Below are positions 36,401-48,519 of a DNA stretch of 64,000 nt, piece after piece. The first letter of the stretch is position 1; each line of letters begins with the position of its first letter. The notes beneath the pieces are model-generated. The model was not told the origin of the DNA. It saw nothing but the letters and a program-made list of their open reading frames with translations, and did not search any database. The stretch lies in the NCBI RefSeq assembly GCF_024763615.1, contig NC_077222.1, forward strand, positions 106,115,417 to 106,179,416, written 5' to 3'. The stretch is from Phlebotomus papatasi (taxonomy: Eukaryota > Arthropoda > Insecta > Diptera > Psychodidae). Position numbers and translations under genes: made by a program.

Positions 36401-37520
36401 ATAATTTAATTCCTCAAACATCTATAAGCCTTAATCACGATACAATAGCACAATCAGATATTTTTCTTTCATCCGGATATAGGCGGAGAAGCAGAAAAGC
36501 TCAATTGTATATAGTTTTCTTGATGATTAAGGGTATTTAGATATGAGACAAGAAAATTATACCTTCCATCTTCGATTTATGCCTTGCAACATGAATTTTC
36601 TGCTTGCGATTCATGAAAGAAATGTGAAGGCGGCAAGAAAAGTGTCTCATTTGATGGATATTAATTCATTTTTTTTCGACCCCAAAGATAACAATTTTCC
36701 CAATGATTTATTCCTTTTCTTTTTTGCTTAATTCTTTCTCTGTCATTAGCATTCTGGCAAATATTTCTGTTTTGATGGCAATTTTATTCCTAAAATATTC
36801 TTCTGACATTTTAACCATTTTTGTTGACAAGAATATGAAGAAACTTTTACTTCTACGGAATTTTTAAGTCTCACAAACTCAGAAAATACTTTTGAACCAT
36901 TTTATTTTTAACTCAATTGATTTAGGACGGTTAAACAAAACTTTTTGTTTCCCTTAGTTCGTCTGTGAATATATTTTTGGAAATTTTATTGTAAAACTTT
37001 TTTGCAAAATATTTTAAGAATCGGTTAGGGACAGAGCTATCTCAAGGATGTGGATATTATTAAAAGAGAGGATATTTATCGGATTGAAAGCTTCCTCCAA
37101 AGCTTTCGACAATCTATAAAACACCCGTGAGGCATCGGTACTCGATATGGTTCTGAGTGAAAAAATCTCAGTATGAATTTTTATTTTGGAAAGATAGTTG
37201 TTCAATTGCTGAGATTGCTACATTTTTTAAGATAGCTATTTGAAACCTTCAAAAGTACCCAAGTAGCAAAATAAAGTCATCAAATCAGTCATAATAATTA
37301 CTTTAAAACGTACAAGTCATATTTTTAAAATGAAGAGTAATCTTTACCTTAAAATGAGGTAAATATTACCTTACAATGACTTTATAAATTGTCCTTTCAA
37401 ATCTCATTGTCTTTAATATTATTAAGATAATATTTAATGTAGGTAAAGTCACGACTACACGCACTGGATTTCAACCGCAGATGTCAATGTCTGAAGATAA
37501 GGGAAGTTACCTTTTGACAT
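33470..37520. other. No gene recognised; motif cluster at 33.9-34.7 kb
   Basis: From 33,900 to 34,740 the 12-mer GGCGAAAAGTGG and variants recur (see findings). From 35,200 to 36,730 the sequence is apparently unique, with frames of 60-91 codons (for example 36,265-36,540) and no recognised motif. It could be intronic or intergenic DNA. Confidence 0.4.
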
Positions 37521-37526
37521 AAGCAC

Positions 37527-37657
37527 CTGAAATTGAAGCGAGATGGGAAGAGTATTTCCGAGACCTTTTGTGCGGAAACTATGGATAGTCGGACGGTCAA
37601 GAAGAGGACGTCACTTATTGGACGGATGTGGCAACCCAAGCGGCATTTGATATCTAA
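37527..37657 (+). pseudogene. Non-LTR retrotransposon linker fragment
   Basis: The plus strand reads IEARWEEYFRDLLCGNYG, one stop, then SDGQEEDVTYWTDV and ATQAAFDI before TAA. The RWxEYFxxLL block is the conserved linker between endonuclease and reverse-transcriptase domains of RTE/CR1-like LINEs. It is a short, interrupted relic with no other LINE domain next to it. Confidence 0.6.
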
Positions 37658-37680
37658 ATAATGTTTGTCTCAATTGTAAC

Positions 37681-37936
37681 TAGGGTAAAGTGGTACAAGT
37701 TGGACAGTGGTACAAGTTGGACAATAATGGTACAAGTTGGACAGGGATTTTGTTGTCTTGATAAATTTAGTACTTCATTTTATTTGTATATTTTTAATGC
37801 TTTAGTTTAATGATTTGGTTCCTTGTGCTTAAAAACAAATTTTGTACTGTATTTATCAAGAAAAAAACCATGCCCAACTTGTACCGGCGAATTGTTCAAC
37901 TTGTAACACTAATTCCAAATTATATCACTTTACTCT
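37681..37936. mobile_element. 256-bp MITE with AAGTGGTACAAGTTGGACA termini
   Basis: The left end AGGGTAAAGTGGTACAAGTT is followed by two more GGTACAAGTTGGACA units. The right end has the inverse CCAACTTGTACC, CAACTTGTAACAC and ATCACTTTACTCT. It is a short TIR element with repeated subterminal motifs and no coding sequence. Confidence 0.7.
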
Positions 37937-38165
37937 AACATGTTTTCAACGTAAACAAGCTATCTGAAAATTAAGTGAGTTGTATGCTAGTAAAATAACT
38001 TAATTAAAAAATGTATGGAAAATATCAGTTATTTTCTATTAATATGAATAATACATCTTATTTGATAAATTTCAATTAATATATTGGTATTTCCCCTTAA
38101 AATTACGACTAAATGCTTTTTTAGATCCATAACCAAGTCATAATATAATCCATTTTAGAGTGAAA

Positions 38166-38507
38166 ATGTCTAAATCTATGTCGAAGATATCGATAGTATA
38201 TTTATCTTACATATTCTTGCTGTTATGTACACAAAATGTCGTGAAATTGTCCGTAAAAGAGACAAGTTATATACAACTTGTATTCTTTTTGTATAACACT
38301 GCCAGTTTGTCAAATTCTGCTTTATTTACTAATCAGAGGTACATCTCTGAGTTAAAATTTGTAGAAAAAGTGATGTGTTACACAAAATTAAAGTCTGAAA
38401 GTGCATCAATGTCAGCTGTAGAGTGGAGTACTGTGTTAGAAGTGCTAAAATTTAGCAAGATATGGAAAATTCACGGAAAGTCAATTAATATTGTGTTTGT
38501 ATGCTAA
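38166..38507 (+). CDS. Unproven 113-codon open frame, possible membrane or secreted protein
   Basis: This ATG-started frame encodes 113 residues. It begins MSKSMSKISIVYLSYIFLLL, a basic start followed by a hydrophobic stretch that could be a signal or anchor segment, with a second hydrophobic patch near residues 35-50. No family is recognised. TTTTAG lies just upstream (38,153-38,158), so it could be an exon start. It is AT-rich like its surroundings and may be a chance frame. It lies about 1.1 kb upstream of the THAP-type gene, and a family A MITE follows at 38,669. Confidence 0.2.
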   Translation: MSKSMSKISIVYLSYIFLLLCTQNVVKLSVKETSYIQLVFFLYNTASLSNSALFTNQRYISELKFVEKVMCYTKLKSESASMSAVEWSTVLEVLKFSKIWKIHGKSINIVFVC

Positions 38508-38668
38508 AAAAATCTTTCTTTAATTGCAGTGTATACAGGAACTGAAAGCATTAGAACACTTTTCTGATAATTTGTTGTAAAACTGAATTGCAGAAAGTGT
38601 GCCCAGAAATGCCGAAAAAGTTCACCAATATCATAAATTCGCGCTGTTTTGACACTTAATGTTGTGTA

Positions 38669-38924
38669 CACTGAGTGAGAGAAATCCGAAAAATTTTAAA
38701 TAACATTCCGGAAATGTTAATTTTTTCCCTGCATTGTTGATCTAAAATCTGTGTAAATATTATGCTTTTTAGGTGTATTATGGGTCAAAAGGTACCCTTC
38801 TTCATGTTAATTTTACCCTTAATAAGTCGTAAAATTAATATTAAAAATGTTGATATATTTCTACAACTAAAAAGTGTTAGAGTTATGAGGAAGAAATGTT
38901 AATCGCACCCTCTTTTCTTCAGTG
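38669..38924 (+). mobile_element. MITE family A, copy 4
   Basis: CACTGAGTGAGAGAAATCCG at the left shows a small duplication inside the terminus. The right end is the degenerate TTCTTCAGTG. The interior matches the other copies but is the most diverged of the five. Confidence 0.8.
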
Positions 38925-39027
38925 GAGTTACATTATTGTTGTAAAGAATTTGTATTGTAAATATAATGTACGACAAAAAGGAAATAAAATAATAAATCGG
39001 TACTGACGATGGGTAATGAAACTGGAA

Positions 39028-39247
39028 TAGGGGATAGCGTGCTACCTTCGGACGATTTATGCTTCGCACAAATTATTTTTTCAATGTGTTATAAATGAAT
39101 TCGGCTCATTATAATATTATATTTTAATAGCTAGTCCAATACCTCAAATTTTCAGAAAAGTGCTATGGGTGAAATCCTTAAGGAACATAGAGAAAAAATT
39201 TAATTGTGCGTAGCTTGAGTCGTCCGAAGGTAGCGCTCTTTACCCTA
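39028..39247. mobile_element. 220-bp MITE (GCTACCTTCGGACGA termini)
   Basis: The left TAGGGGATAGCGTGCTACC and the inverse of the right end, TAGGGTAAAGAGCGCTACC, match, both continuing with TTCGGACGA. The interior is AT-rich and non-coding. Confidence 0.8.
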
Positions 39248-39605
39248 GAATTCAATGAATTGAATAAAATTTCAATCAAGAAGCGTCTATATATATTCTT
39301 GATTTGATATATACTTGAAGGTTTTGCCAATAATGAAAAATATTCACTTGAATTCAACATAAAATGCAGGCGCAAGAAAAAGTAGTTAAAACCATAGATA
39401 TAATACTACGGATGGGACAAGTTGAGCATTTTCCTTAGGAGCCAGTGAAGCGACCTCAAAAACTGAAATGAAATCAAGTGTTCTGAAGCAATGAATTTTT
39501 CATTGTTTGTCTTTTTCTTGTCGTGTTGGTGGGTGGTTTAATATCAGTGAATAATTCTCCTAGAACCATAGAACAAGAGTTAGAATTCTTGTTCTATAGT
39601 CTAGA

Positions 39606-42600
39606 ATGAAGTGCTGTGTGAAAAATTGTGAAAATAGCTCGTGTGTTGGGATATATGAGAGTGTTCCCAGGTGAGTACCTCAAGAAGATTCTTTTTAATT
39701 GTCCGCCCACCAAAGGCCGCCATAAAAAAAAAGTTCTTCCACAATAAGAAGAGGATATAATCCTGTATTAAATGGTAGGCTCTCAGGACCGGAATTCTAT
39801 TTTTTAACGAGTTATCGGTGAAAAAAACCGTGAAGTGATCCAGTAACGTAGTCACGAAAATTTTCAATTTTTGGTGATACCTGAGCAACATAACTTTTGT
39901 GTGATTCAACAGTGTGCTTCACAAGATTCTTTCTAGTTATGTATTATTGGTATTAGAATCTTAATTCCAGTAATAATATTGGCTTTATTAATTTGAATAA
40001 TATTGTTTATTTGATTTCAAATATTAATTATTTTTTTTAAATGATTGCGGAAAGTTTTTTGATTTTTCAGCTACCCAAAAATTTAAAGAAAAAAAATTGT
40101 GAATTACCAGGCTCAAATTGGCTTTTTCGAAAGGCATAGGTAAAAGCCGAATCTGCAACATGCACTTCGACGTAAAAGATTTAATTTTTGCAAAATCCAG
40201 AAAAGGCAGAAAAAGATACTACCTACAGAAAAGGCACAATCCCATTGGTAAATGCATTTTTTAATTGTCTCTTTTGTCTGCAAACAGAAAAATAACACTA
40301 GTCTTTGAATGAGCATTCAGTAGATTATTTATAGATTTTAATTTATTTCTTTAGCAAAATTTTCTGATTTCTGGTAACTAATTCTAAAATTTCTTCAGAA
40401 CATTTTAGTTCAGATGATTTTTTTTAGTTAACAATAAGAATGACAAGAACAATAGTAAACAATAATAAAACCAAAAATAATACTCCGTTCCGAATGAAGC
40501 CGTTTGGGAAAAAATTGGAATTAAGGGAAAGTTTATTGGCAAATGTTTTGTGTACAATTATTTCTTGTAAAGACTTCTTGTTAATGTTCAGAACTAAAAT
40601 TGAGGTCTAGTCTTTGATAAGTTGAGGAACGCATGTCTTAAAAAATTCTTATTTTTCGCGTTTTATTGTCAATCGAAATTAGATGGTAAATTGTGAAAGA
40701 TAGAGACTTGGGACCTTCGAGGGACCCCTTTAAATTGACCCTGGGACCATTAATACGCTCTTCATTTCCCCCACTCCTCTCCCCCTTCTTTTGGGGATTG
40801 CTCGAAAACAGAACGTGTGATTTTTTTTAAATTTTGGATATGTTAGATATTACCCGGGCGGAAATTTGACCATGTACGAAAATACAGTTGAATCATTCCT
40901 AATAACGAATTTGCAGGATCAAGCTTTAGAGAGCGTATTTATGAACATAATGTTGTCATGTTTGAGCTTGTTGGAAAGGTCTTGGAATTTCTGACAAGAC
41001 TGAGCTGGTTCGGTTAGGAACCGGTTTATAAACCATAACTAATTTATATTAGAAAATCAATTGTATTACTCCTGAGTTATTTTGGGCGATCTTGTGTGAT
41101 TTAAATCGGTTGTGAGATTTCAAATATGGATCAAATAAAAAAAAAAAACGTTGTGAAATCCTGAAATTTATAGGCATGAAAATGTTCTTTATAACTTGGA
41201 TATTTGAATTACTTTATTAATTACAGATAAATGAAGCAAAACTATTTTAGGGTGAAGAACTTCATTTACACATTTTAAACAGATTTTTTTTCAATTTTAA
41301 GAAAAAAATTATGTGTAGTGCAAACTTTTACGGGACAAAAAGTTTTTTTAAGCAAAAACTTGAAATGTTTAAAAATCTTTAAAACACTTTAAATCAAAGA
41401 CTACAACGAGACAAAAAGTTCTTTTTTTAAGCAAACAACTCAATTATACTTTTGAATTAAGCTTTTTTATCTTACATATAACAAAAGAAATCTGTTTAAA
41501 ATGACATTTTATTCAATAAAAAAATCGAATAAATTAGTTTTTCAAAGATACAATTTATGAAGGAAAGTGTCATGCTCATAAATTTAAGCATTTCAAAATT
41601 TATTTTTCATTGAGCCATACTTACAATTTAAATCACCCATAAGATCGCGCAAAATATTTTAGGATTAATACAATTGATTTTCTCATAAAAATTAGTTATC
41701 GGTATATAACCCGGTTCATAACCGGTTGGAACCGATTCAGTCTTCTCAGAAAGTTCAAGACCTTTCCAAAGAGTCTAAACATGACCCCATTCGGTTGATA
41801 AATGCGCTCTTTAGACTCTTTTTAACTTTTGACCTTGAAAAATCGATATTAGGAATAATTCAACGGTATATGGTAGAATATCCGCCTGGGTAATCTCTAA
41901 AAGTAATCCAAAATTGAAAAAAAATCGCACGACATGTTTTCGAGCAATCCCAAAAAAACATTGGAGGTGGGGGAAAATAAGGAACATATTACTGGTCCCA
42001 GGGTCAACTTATGGGAGGGTCCGCCGAAGGTCCCAAGTTCCTATCTTTAATGATTTAGCACCCAGATATTCAAACATATAAAAAAGAATGTTCTTTTTAT
42101 TGCTCATTCTGCAAAATTTGAGCAATAAAAATATAATATCGGTAATAACAGTTGAGTTCTATTTGCGCTTTCCAAAAATTTAGAACAAATTTTAGCCTGT
42201 AATGCTAATCACAGTCCATTTTTAGTAATGAACTATCTACCGGAGATCATAAAAAAAGCGAGAAAGGATATCTTCAACACATCGACTTCTCAACTTACCA
42301 TCGTGGGAACATAATATTATCCCTGGACATGTAGGACAGTTCATACATAAGATATTTACCAGTAACAAAAACATTATCTGAAACTATTCGGAATGGAGGG
42401 AATAATAAATAATATTATTGTTTTTATCCTTTGCTACAATATTTCATATTAATAATTTTATTAAATAAATAAATAATAAATTATGAATTAAAGCGTTATA
42501 TCTAGGAGAACGCTTAAAAGAAGCGTGTGTTTTGTGATTTTAGTGATTTTTCTAATAAATCTGCTTATACAGGTCTGTAACTGCTTAGACAGATTCTCTA

Positions 42601-43289
42601 GTGAAGTACATGGAATAATTCAGAAATACTGTTTTTTGCAGTTTTGGCAGAACCTTTAAAAAAACTCATAGTTTTTCAACTAAAAAAATGGCTTAATTAT
42701 TTATAATAAATGTAATTGTTTATCAATCTTAAAAATTCAATGTACTAGGCTATATATCTAGGTAGGTACCCCAACAATTTCTAGTCAATTGGATGTAAAT
42801 GACTACTACTACAGTTCTACTGTTTGTCGTGGAAAACGTAAAAAATTCTACCCTCAATGCGAACATTGCCGCGCCGCCATTTTGCATTCAAAATTGAAAT
42901 AAAAAATATTTTTGTGTTCCTCAAGCCATATGTAATAACCCCTAAAAATTTCAAGTAAATCAATTTATTAGAAAAGTCACACAAAAATACATAAAACCGT
43001 CAATTTTGGCTTTTAAAACCTTTTAAAGAAATTTAATTTGCAAAAATTTGAATATATTTTAGGTCAATCAAAGATCAATTTTTTTCGGCGAAGTCAGACG
43101 CTGAAGAAGAAATGGATGGACCAGTTTTTGGGGAGGAATGAGAAATTGTGTATTTCAACAACGCTCAGGAACCTCGACGAAACTGTTAAGAGTGTTCTAC
43201 ATTATATAGGGGAAAAATATCAAATTATGGATTTTATTAAAAACGTCGATAATTTTAGAAACTTCACAAGAGTTGTTATCATAAATTAA
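39606..43289 (+). CDS. Small THAP-type zinc-finger protein, three-exon model
   Basis: Exon 1 (39,606-39,670) encodes MKCCVKNCENSSCVGIYESV and ends at CCCAG/GTGAGT. Exon 2 (40,111-40,247, after ATTACCAG) encodes SRICNMHFDVKDLIFAKSRK and RKRYYLQKRHNP, ending ATTG/GTAAAT. Exon 3 (43,063-43,289, after ATATTTTAG) ends at TAA. Both junctions keep phase, giving 142 residues. The starting C-x3-C, the later C-x2-H of ICNMHF and RKRYYL are THAP C2CH hallmarks, so a DNA-binding role is inferred. The usual FP...W core between them is missing. A 40-base upstream extension (acceptor at 40,070) reads LPKNLKKKNCELPGSNWLF in another frame, which looks like that core, so exon 2 may be frameshifted or differently spliced. 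Exon 3 begins with a basic KKKWMDQFLGRN block of unknown function. Intron 2 holds a 1.35-kb fold-back. AATAAA follows 85 bases after the stop. Confidence 0.5.
40696..42050. mobile_element. 1.35-kb fold-back element (family E) in intron 2 of the THAP-type gene
   Basis: The left end AAAGATAGAGACTTGGGACC and the inverse of the right end (AAAGATAGGAACTTGGGACC) match. Arms of about 420 bp (to 41,115 and from 41,630) carry GGGGATTGCTCGAAAAC-like, ATTACCCGGGCGGA, GAAAGGTCTTGGAATTTC and AACCGGTT blocks in inverse order. Weaker pairing continues to near the centre, where ACAAAAAGTT(C)TTTTTTTAAGC occurs twice directly. It has no coding capacity. Confidence 0.75.
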
Positions 43290-43373
43290 ATCATAAGTTA
43301 ATCATAAGTTAAATTTATCATAAATTTGCATTTTGAAATTATGTGAAAAAACTTAACATCAATTACTATTTGC

Positions 43374-43379
43374 AATAAA
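43374..43379 (+). promoter_or_regulatory. Polyadenylation signal AATAAA
   Basis: A canonical AATAAA lies 85 bases downstream of the stop of the THAP-type model. In AT-rich DNA such hexamers are common by chance, so it supports the model only weakly. Confidence 0.35.
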
Positions 43380-44490
43380 ATCTATTAAAACGAAAATTCA
43401 CTATTTTTTTATAACTAAATATATATTAACTAACTAAATTATGCCGAGTTGGTGTACATTATTTCATCATCAAAATTTCACCACCAACCACTAAGCTGAT
43501 TTAGGCTTAGGATTATCAATTGTTTTTTTTATCGACATTTTAAATTTTATAGTCACCTGATTATGATTCGGACGAAAAAACTAGAAAGAATTAGTATTAA
43601 ATTATTTGAGAATTTCACTCGTCGGGAAATTTAGAATTTAGAAATTAATATCAATTAATACTGTAATTAATTCCGATTATCGTAAAAAACAACCCATGGA
43701 TTCGAAAAAAAAGTTTGCTAAGAAAACGTAAAACATGAAAAATCGTCTATTTTGTATTTCAAGTCAAATACAATATTAGCCCCAAGGCGATTTTAGGAGA
43801 TCGAGCATCTCCCAAATAACCAGTGGCGTGCTCACTCAGTTTACACTGAGTGAGGGAAAAATCATTTTATATGAAAACTGGCACAAAATTTTTGTTCGGG
43901 CGTCCTCTCCCTATTTACTCTGAGGTTAAAACCATTCTTGTAAAAGCTTTCATATTACTGACGTAAATCTTACTCCAAAAAATTACGAAAAAACTGTCCA
44001 AAGATTGATTTTATCTTTTTATCAATTTTAGAAAACTACTTTATAAGGAGAAACCATAATATTGAGCTTAATATTAGCTCAGCTTTATTCCAATCCAAGT
44101 CTCTTCAATAACGTGCGAATCACGTTATCTTAACTTCATTCGTACACTTTTGGAAAATTTTGCTGCTTGGGTAGTTCATCATCTTTAATTTTTTCTAGAC
44201 CATTTTAAGAAAGAAACGACGGGGAGAGAAATTGCTATGAGCAATAAATCGTCCACTTTGTGTGAAATGTCGTACATGAAGGTTTTGCGTTCTGGAAACT
44301 TTCTAAGGCTATTTTTTCCAACGTTTGGAGCTTATTACCGTTACTTTACTGATCCATCACCGATTGTGACCGATGCAGTCTGTTTCAGAATTTCAAGAAC
44401 TTTTAAGATTAGGCACTCCAGGGTGGTTGAACTTTAATCCTGAATAATCCAAGATCGCGCTTTTCCGGTGATAGGTGTCATAGGATGAAA
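43380..44490. other. No feature recognised
   Basis: AT-rich sequence. A 66-codon ATG frame at 44,237-44,437 carries no recognised motif. No clear repeat was found before 44,490. Confidence 0.45.
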
Positions 44491-44610
44491 TGTTCAGCTG
44501 AACTACCTCCGAAACATCCAAAAATAAACGAAATTGCCTAGGCCTGTTTTGAGATAAGTCAAAAAATATGTTTTTTGAGGGGTTGAAGGGGTGGGGAGGG
44601 GGAATTTAAC
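44490..44610 (-). repeat. Inverted fragment of the 19-kb repeat
   Basis: GATGAAATGTTCAGCTGAAC, then CCGAAACATCCAAAAATAAACG and TTTTGAGATAAGTCAAAAAA, is the inverse of 19,735-19,820 (TTTTCTCAAAATTG, ATTTTCGGATA, CGAACATTTC). It is a single degenerate copy. Confidence 0.5.
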
Positions 44611-44712
44611 TAATGGCCTCTATACACTAGAGAAATTTATATCCATATTGAAGTTTTTTTCTATGTACGGAATTCGCTTCAATATGGACATAATTGTTTC
44701 TAGTGGCCATAA
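44611..44712. mobile_element. 102-bp hairpin MITE (TAATGGCCTCTATACACTAG)
   Basis: The left TAATGGCCTCTATACACTAG and the inverse of the right end TTATGGCCACTAGAAACAAT match. The inner arms pair via CATATTGAAG and CTTCAATATG. The outer end resembles that of 29,583-29,728. Confidence 0.7.
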
Positions 44713-46489
44713 GTTATTTCGCTAGAACATCTTGGCTCGTGGGGGTCCATCGAAAACCGTAAGTCAATATCTCTTACCGTTTGGCAGCCAGGATGGTGAA
44801 ATGTTGCAATAAAATTGGATTGTGTAAAATGCTCTCTCTTGGAGTTCGAACTGGTAAAAAAATGAAAAAAGTAAAAGTTTGTGGAATTTTGAGAGCCAAA
44901 ACAAGTGGACGATATTAAAAACAAATTTTGTCAAATTTTCTTTATAGAAAACCTTAAATCTAACCTTAAACTAAATGCATATTCTAAAATTCACTGTACC
45001 TCTATCAAAATGAAAATATCGCTCTTAAAATATTATTCAACAATAGACTTTCGGCTACATAAATAATATTTTAATCTCCTCTCAGTTATACGTATTTTTG
45101 GCTAATAATTAACCCACAATGCTCCCAATTGATTTCCAAAATGGATGGTGCTTGTATAAATTTCTCTATATTTCTAAATTCAAATGGTTTCCATTATATC
45201 AAAACAACCCGAAAATGTGGATTTGAAATTCAGTGTGGTGCATGTGGATGCATGGTTAGTGTTTCCAAAAACAAAACCGCTCCCGGAAGTGGATAGTCAT
45301 GCTGTAATGCGATGCTGGAAGGGTTGACCAATTGATATGTGGATGTGGGATAGTGGTGACAAAAAAGGGAGACCATCGATTTAGTGGTGGCCAGAGGGAA
45401 AGGATGATCAGACTGGACAAAGGGACAAATAGACGTGTTTGCAATAAATGTTCGAATTCAGGAGCTCGCCAATGAGTATGCCCAAAGTGTTGTGATTCAA
45501 ATGATTGGGGATGTTGTGGGGATCTTTTTTTCTTTTTCTGGGACATGTCAGGGAAGTATGACTGTGGCAAAAGAGCTCAATTTGTTCGGTTAGGTCAGCT
45601 ATTGATCTACGGTATGTCAGGTATAGCATCAATATAAACTCTCACTTCTATTCTGCTGCTCTCATTTTAAATAAAGATATTCTCAAAGGCATTTTATGTA
45701 TTTTCTGGTTTTATATCTATTTCGAATAAAGCTCTGGAGACTAATTAAAAGACTTTGGATTATTTAACTTGATGATATTATTCTAATTTAGGAAATTTTA
45801 ATTGACAGAGCTTTTTAGAAGCAGGATCTAATTTTATCAACCACAGAAAATGTGTTATAACTTAGAAAGACACTTAATTACGAGAACTATTTATATGCTT
45901 CGCGTATATCAAACTACGTCAATATCGTAAATATAGTATGATATTTAAAGTCAGTTTTATTTTAAAAACTTTTAAATCAAATTTAATTAACTTTGCACAA
46001 CTTGAAGAATTATGACAAAACTTATTTCTGGTTCTGAATGAATTGTGCTCATGAAATTTTTGAAATATTTTTGAAATTTTCATTCAATATCACGAAATTT
46101 TTGAAATTTTGAACATTTTCACAAAATCGCAAAGGTCATTAAGAAAATCATCACTGAAAAGTGCAGTACAATAAAAATAATGAAAACCAGTATTTTCGAA
46201 AAACAAAAATAAATGTTATTAAAAATAAATATTTATATAAAATTTAATTTAAAAATAATATTAAAATGCTATATTTTAATAAATTTCTTTGAATTTTGAA
46301 AAACTAAATTAATACTCTTTTTACTAAGGTCAAACTTTTTTCGGTATAAATTTTTATTACAAAAAATGCACAATTAAAATAAATAAAACAAAAATGAATA
46401 ACATCCTTATAGTACGACGTTCTACATATGCGTTACCGACGTAAAACTAAATAAACGAAGTACATTTATCCACTGTCTTTGAACAAATT
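44713..46489. other. No gene recognised
   Basis: From 45,230 to 45,660 the sequence is less AT-rich and has frames of 74-104 codons on the minus strand, none with recognised motifs. From 45,660 to 46,460 it is very AT-rich and apparently intergenic. Confidence 0.45.
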
Positions 46490-48300
46490 AGGTGAGATTC
46501 TTAACAATCTCACCTACTATAATCCTAACAAAATTTCATGTCGTCCGATCGACCTCAAACTTGGCCAAAATGTGTTTCGCCACTTCCTGATCACGAATAT
46601 ATGGGGGGCTAAGTTACGTTCCCGGCCGGCCGGCCGTCCGGCCGCTCTTTGGAGCTTAATAGCTCCTAAACCAAAAAAGATATCGACTTGCGGTTTTCGG
46701 CAAAGGTTAAATATCGTATGAAAATTGCAACTTGGTGCATTGACCCCCCACCCCCCACCCCTCCTTCCGCCATTTTGAAGACCCCCCTTTTTTTGTTTTC
46801 TCAATAGCTCCGCCCCTATGGCATCGAGCGGGCTCAAATTTTAGTATGTTATAGCTGGGCCTTAGAGCTTTCCATCAGTACCAAACTTAAGGTCCCCCGA
46901 CCCCCCTGACCCGAGCTATAAGGGTCCAAAAAAATTTTCTTAAAATGGCCATAACTCCGGTTCCAATTGTCAGAATTTAAAAAGTGAGGGCTTTTTGGAA
47001 AGCTCTCGTAAAATGCCACTTCCCCTTCTAACATTGCAAGTTCATAAAACCACCGCTAGGGGCGCTTTTTTTAAAAAGAAAATTTTTAAATCTTAAAAGT
47101 TAAATAACTCAAAAATTCCTTATGCAATCGGGCTGAAATTTTAGTATGTTGTAGCCGTTGATTATACCTATCAAAGAAAAAAAACCTTAAGTCGATCCAT
47201 AACCCCTGACCCGAGCTATAAGGGGTCAAAGTTCGAACATTGACCGGCCTCTATCTCCGGTTCTAATTAACATAGCGACATAAATTTTACCTTTTTGGTT
47301 TCGTCTCGATGAGCACTTTCAGAAGGAAGTTCAAAAAGTCACCACAGGTGGCGCTGTGATAGCGTCAAAATTCATCGAAATTCAAAGTCACTTTTCTCAA
47401 AAACGGCATTGTGCAAGTTAATGAAATTTTAGTATGTTGTAATCCAGTCTAAGACGTTTCCAAAATGGTGCGTAAGTGCGCTGTGGTTTCAATAGAACCG
47501 GAGATATGAGGGGTCAAAGTTCACGAAATTCAAAAAATCATATCTCCGGTTCTATGTGACCGATTTTGATGAATGAGGGCTTAAACGAAAGATCTCACCA
47601 AATGCTACAACTTTCTAGAATATTTGAACTTCGTGGGACCAACACCAGGGGCGCCACAGTCGAAAAACCAATTTCAATATCACATAACCTCAATTATCTC
47701 GACTGTCGCTGAACCGATTTTGATGATTACTTCGACATAATTGTAGAGGACATTTGTCTCTACATTTCGTCCATACATCATTTTCCGCTCAGACTACGCT
47801 ATCACTCCGATTTTGCCGTTTAAGTGTGAAAAAAATGATTCTTCCCATAATAACGCTTTGAAATCACTCAGATGCCAATTTGACTGCCTCTACTCCACCA
47901 AGACACTCAAAATAGGGGTTTAAATGGAAAGTCCCGCAAAATACAACAATTCTTTGATATAGTTGAAGTTCAACAAATGACTACTTGGGGAACTCTGGAT
48001 GAAAAAATGAGTTAAGAAACAAAAAACCTCGCTTATCTTGGCTTCTGAGTAATCGATGAGATCATGTTCTATAGGAAAATTATAGAGAACATTCTGGTCT
48101 ACATTTCACCCATATAACACTTTTCTGTCAGTTCATCCAAATCCTTGATATTTTGGTTTAAATACAAAATTTGTATAATTTCACGAATTTTATTCAAGAT
48201 AACTGAATGGCGTCTCCCAACTTCAGCTCTAAATCGAATTTGTATGCACTCCGAGTTAGCTCACGTTAAGAATCTCACCTACATAAGCCGGTTAGGATTA
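46490..48300. mobile_element. 1.8-kb element of ~290-bp degenerate tandem units
   Basis: The left end is a 26-base hairpin (AGGTGAGATT, six-base loop, AATCTCACCT). TTAACAATCTCACCTAC at the left recurs directly as TTAAGAATCTCACCTAC at 48,267, and TAATCCTAAC recurs inverted as GTTAGGATTA at 48,291. Inside, AAATTTTAGTATGTT recurs near 46,836, 47,134 and 47,424, with GACCCGAGCTATAAGGG, TATCTCCGGTTCTA and AGGGGCGC blocks at similar spacing, giving about four units. A CCGGCCGGCCGGCCG run lies at 46,622-46,641. No protein is recognised and the class is unknown. Confidence 0.65.
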
Positions 48301-48519
48301 TCTGTCCCTTTTAGTTTTATTTTATTTGTATTATTTAAATTTTATTCCCTACAATACTCATAAAGAATTTTTCACTATTTTTTTTTTTTAATAAATTAGT
48401 GTTTAAGGAGTATAACTTGATTTCTTCTTCACTTTTTATTTATTTCTTTCATTTGACTATTGAGACACAAGAAATGAAATTTGAGAAAATGAAATTTGGT
48501 TAATGAGAAAGCAAAAGTT

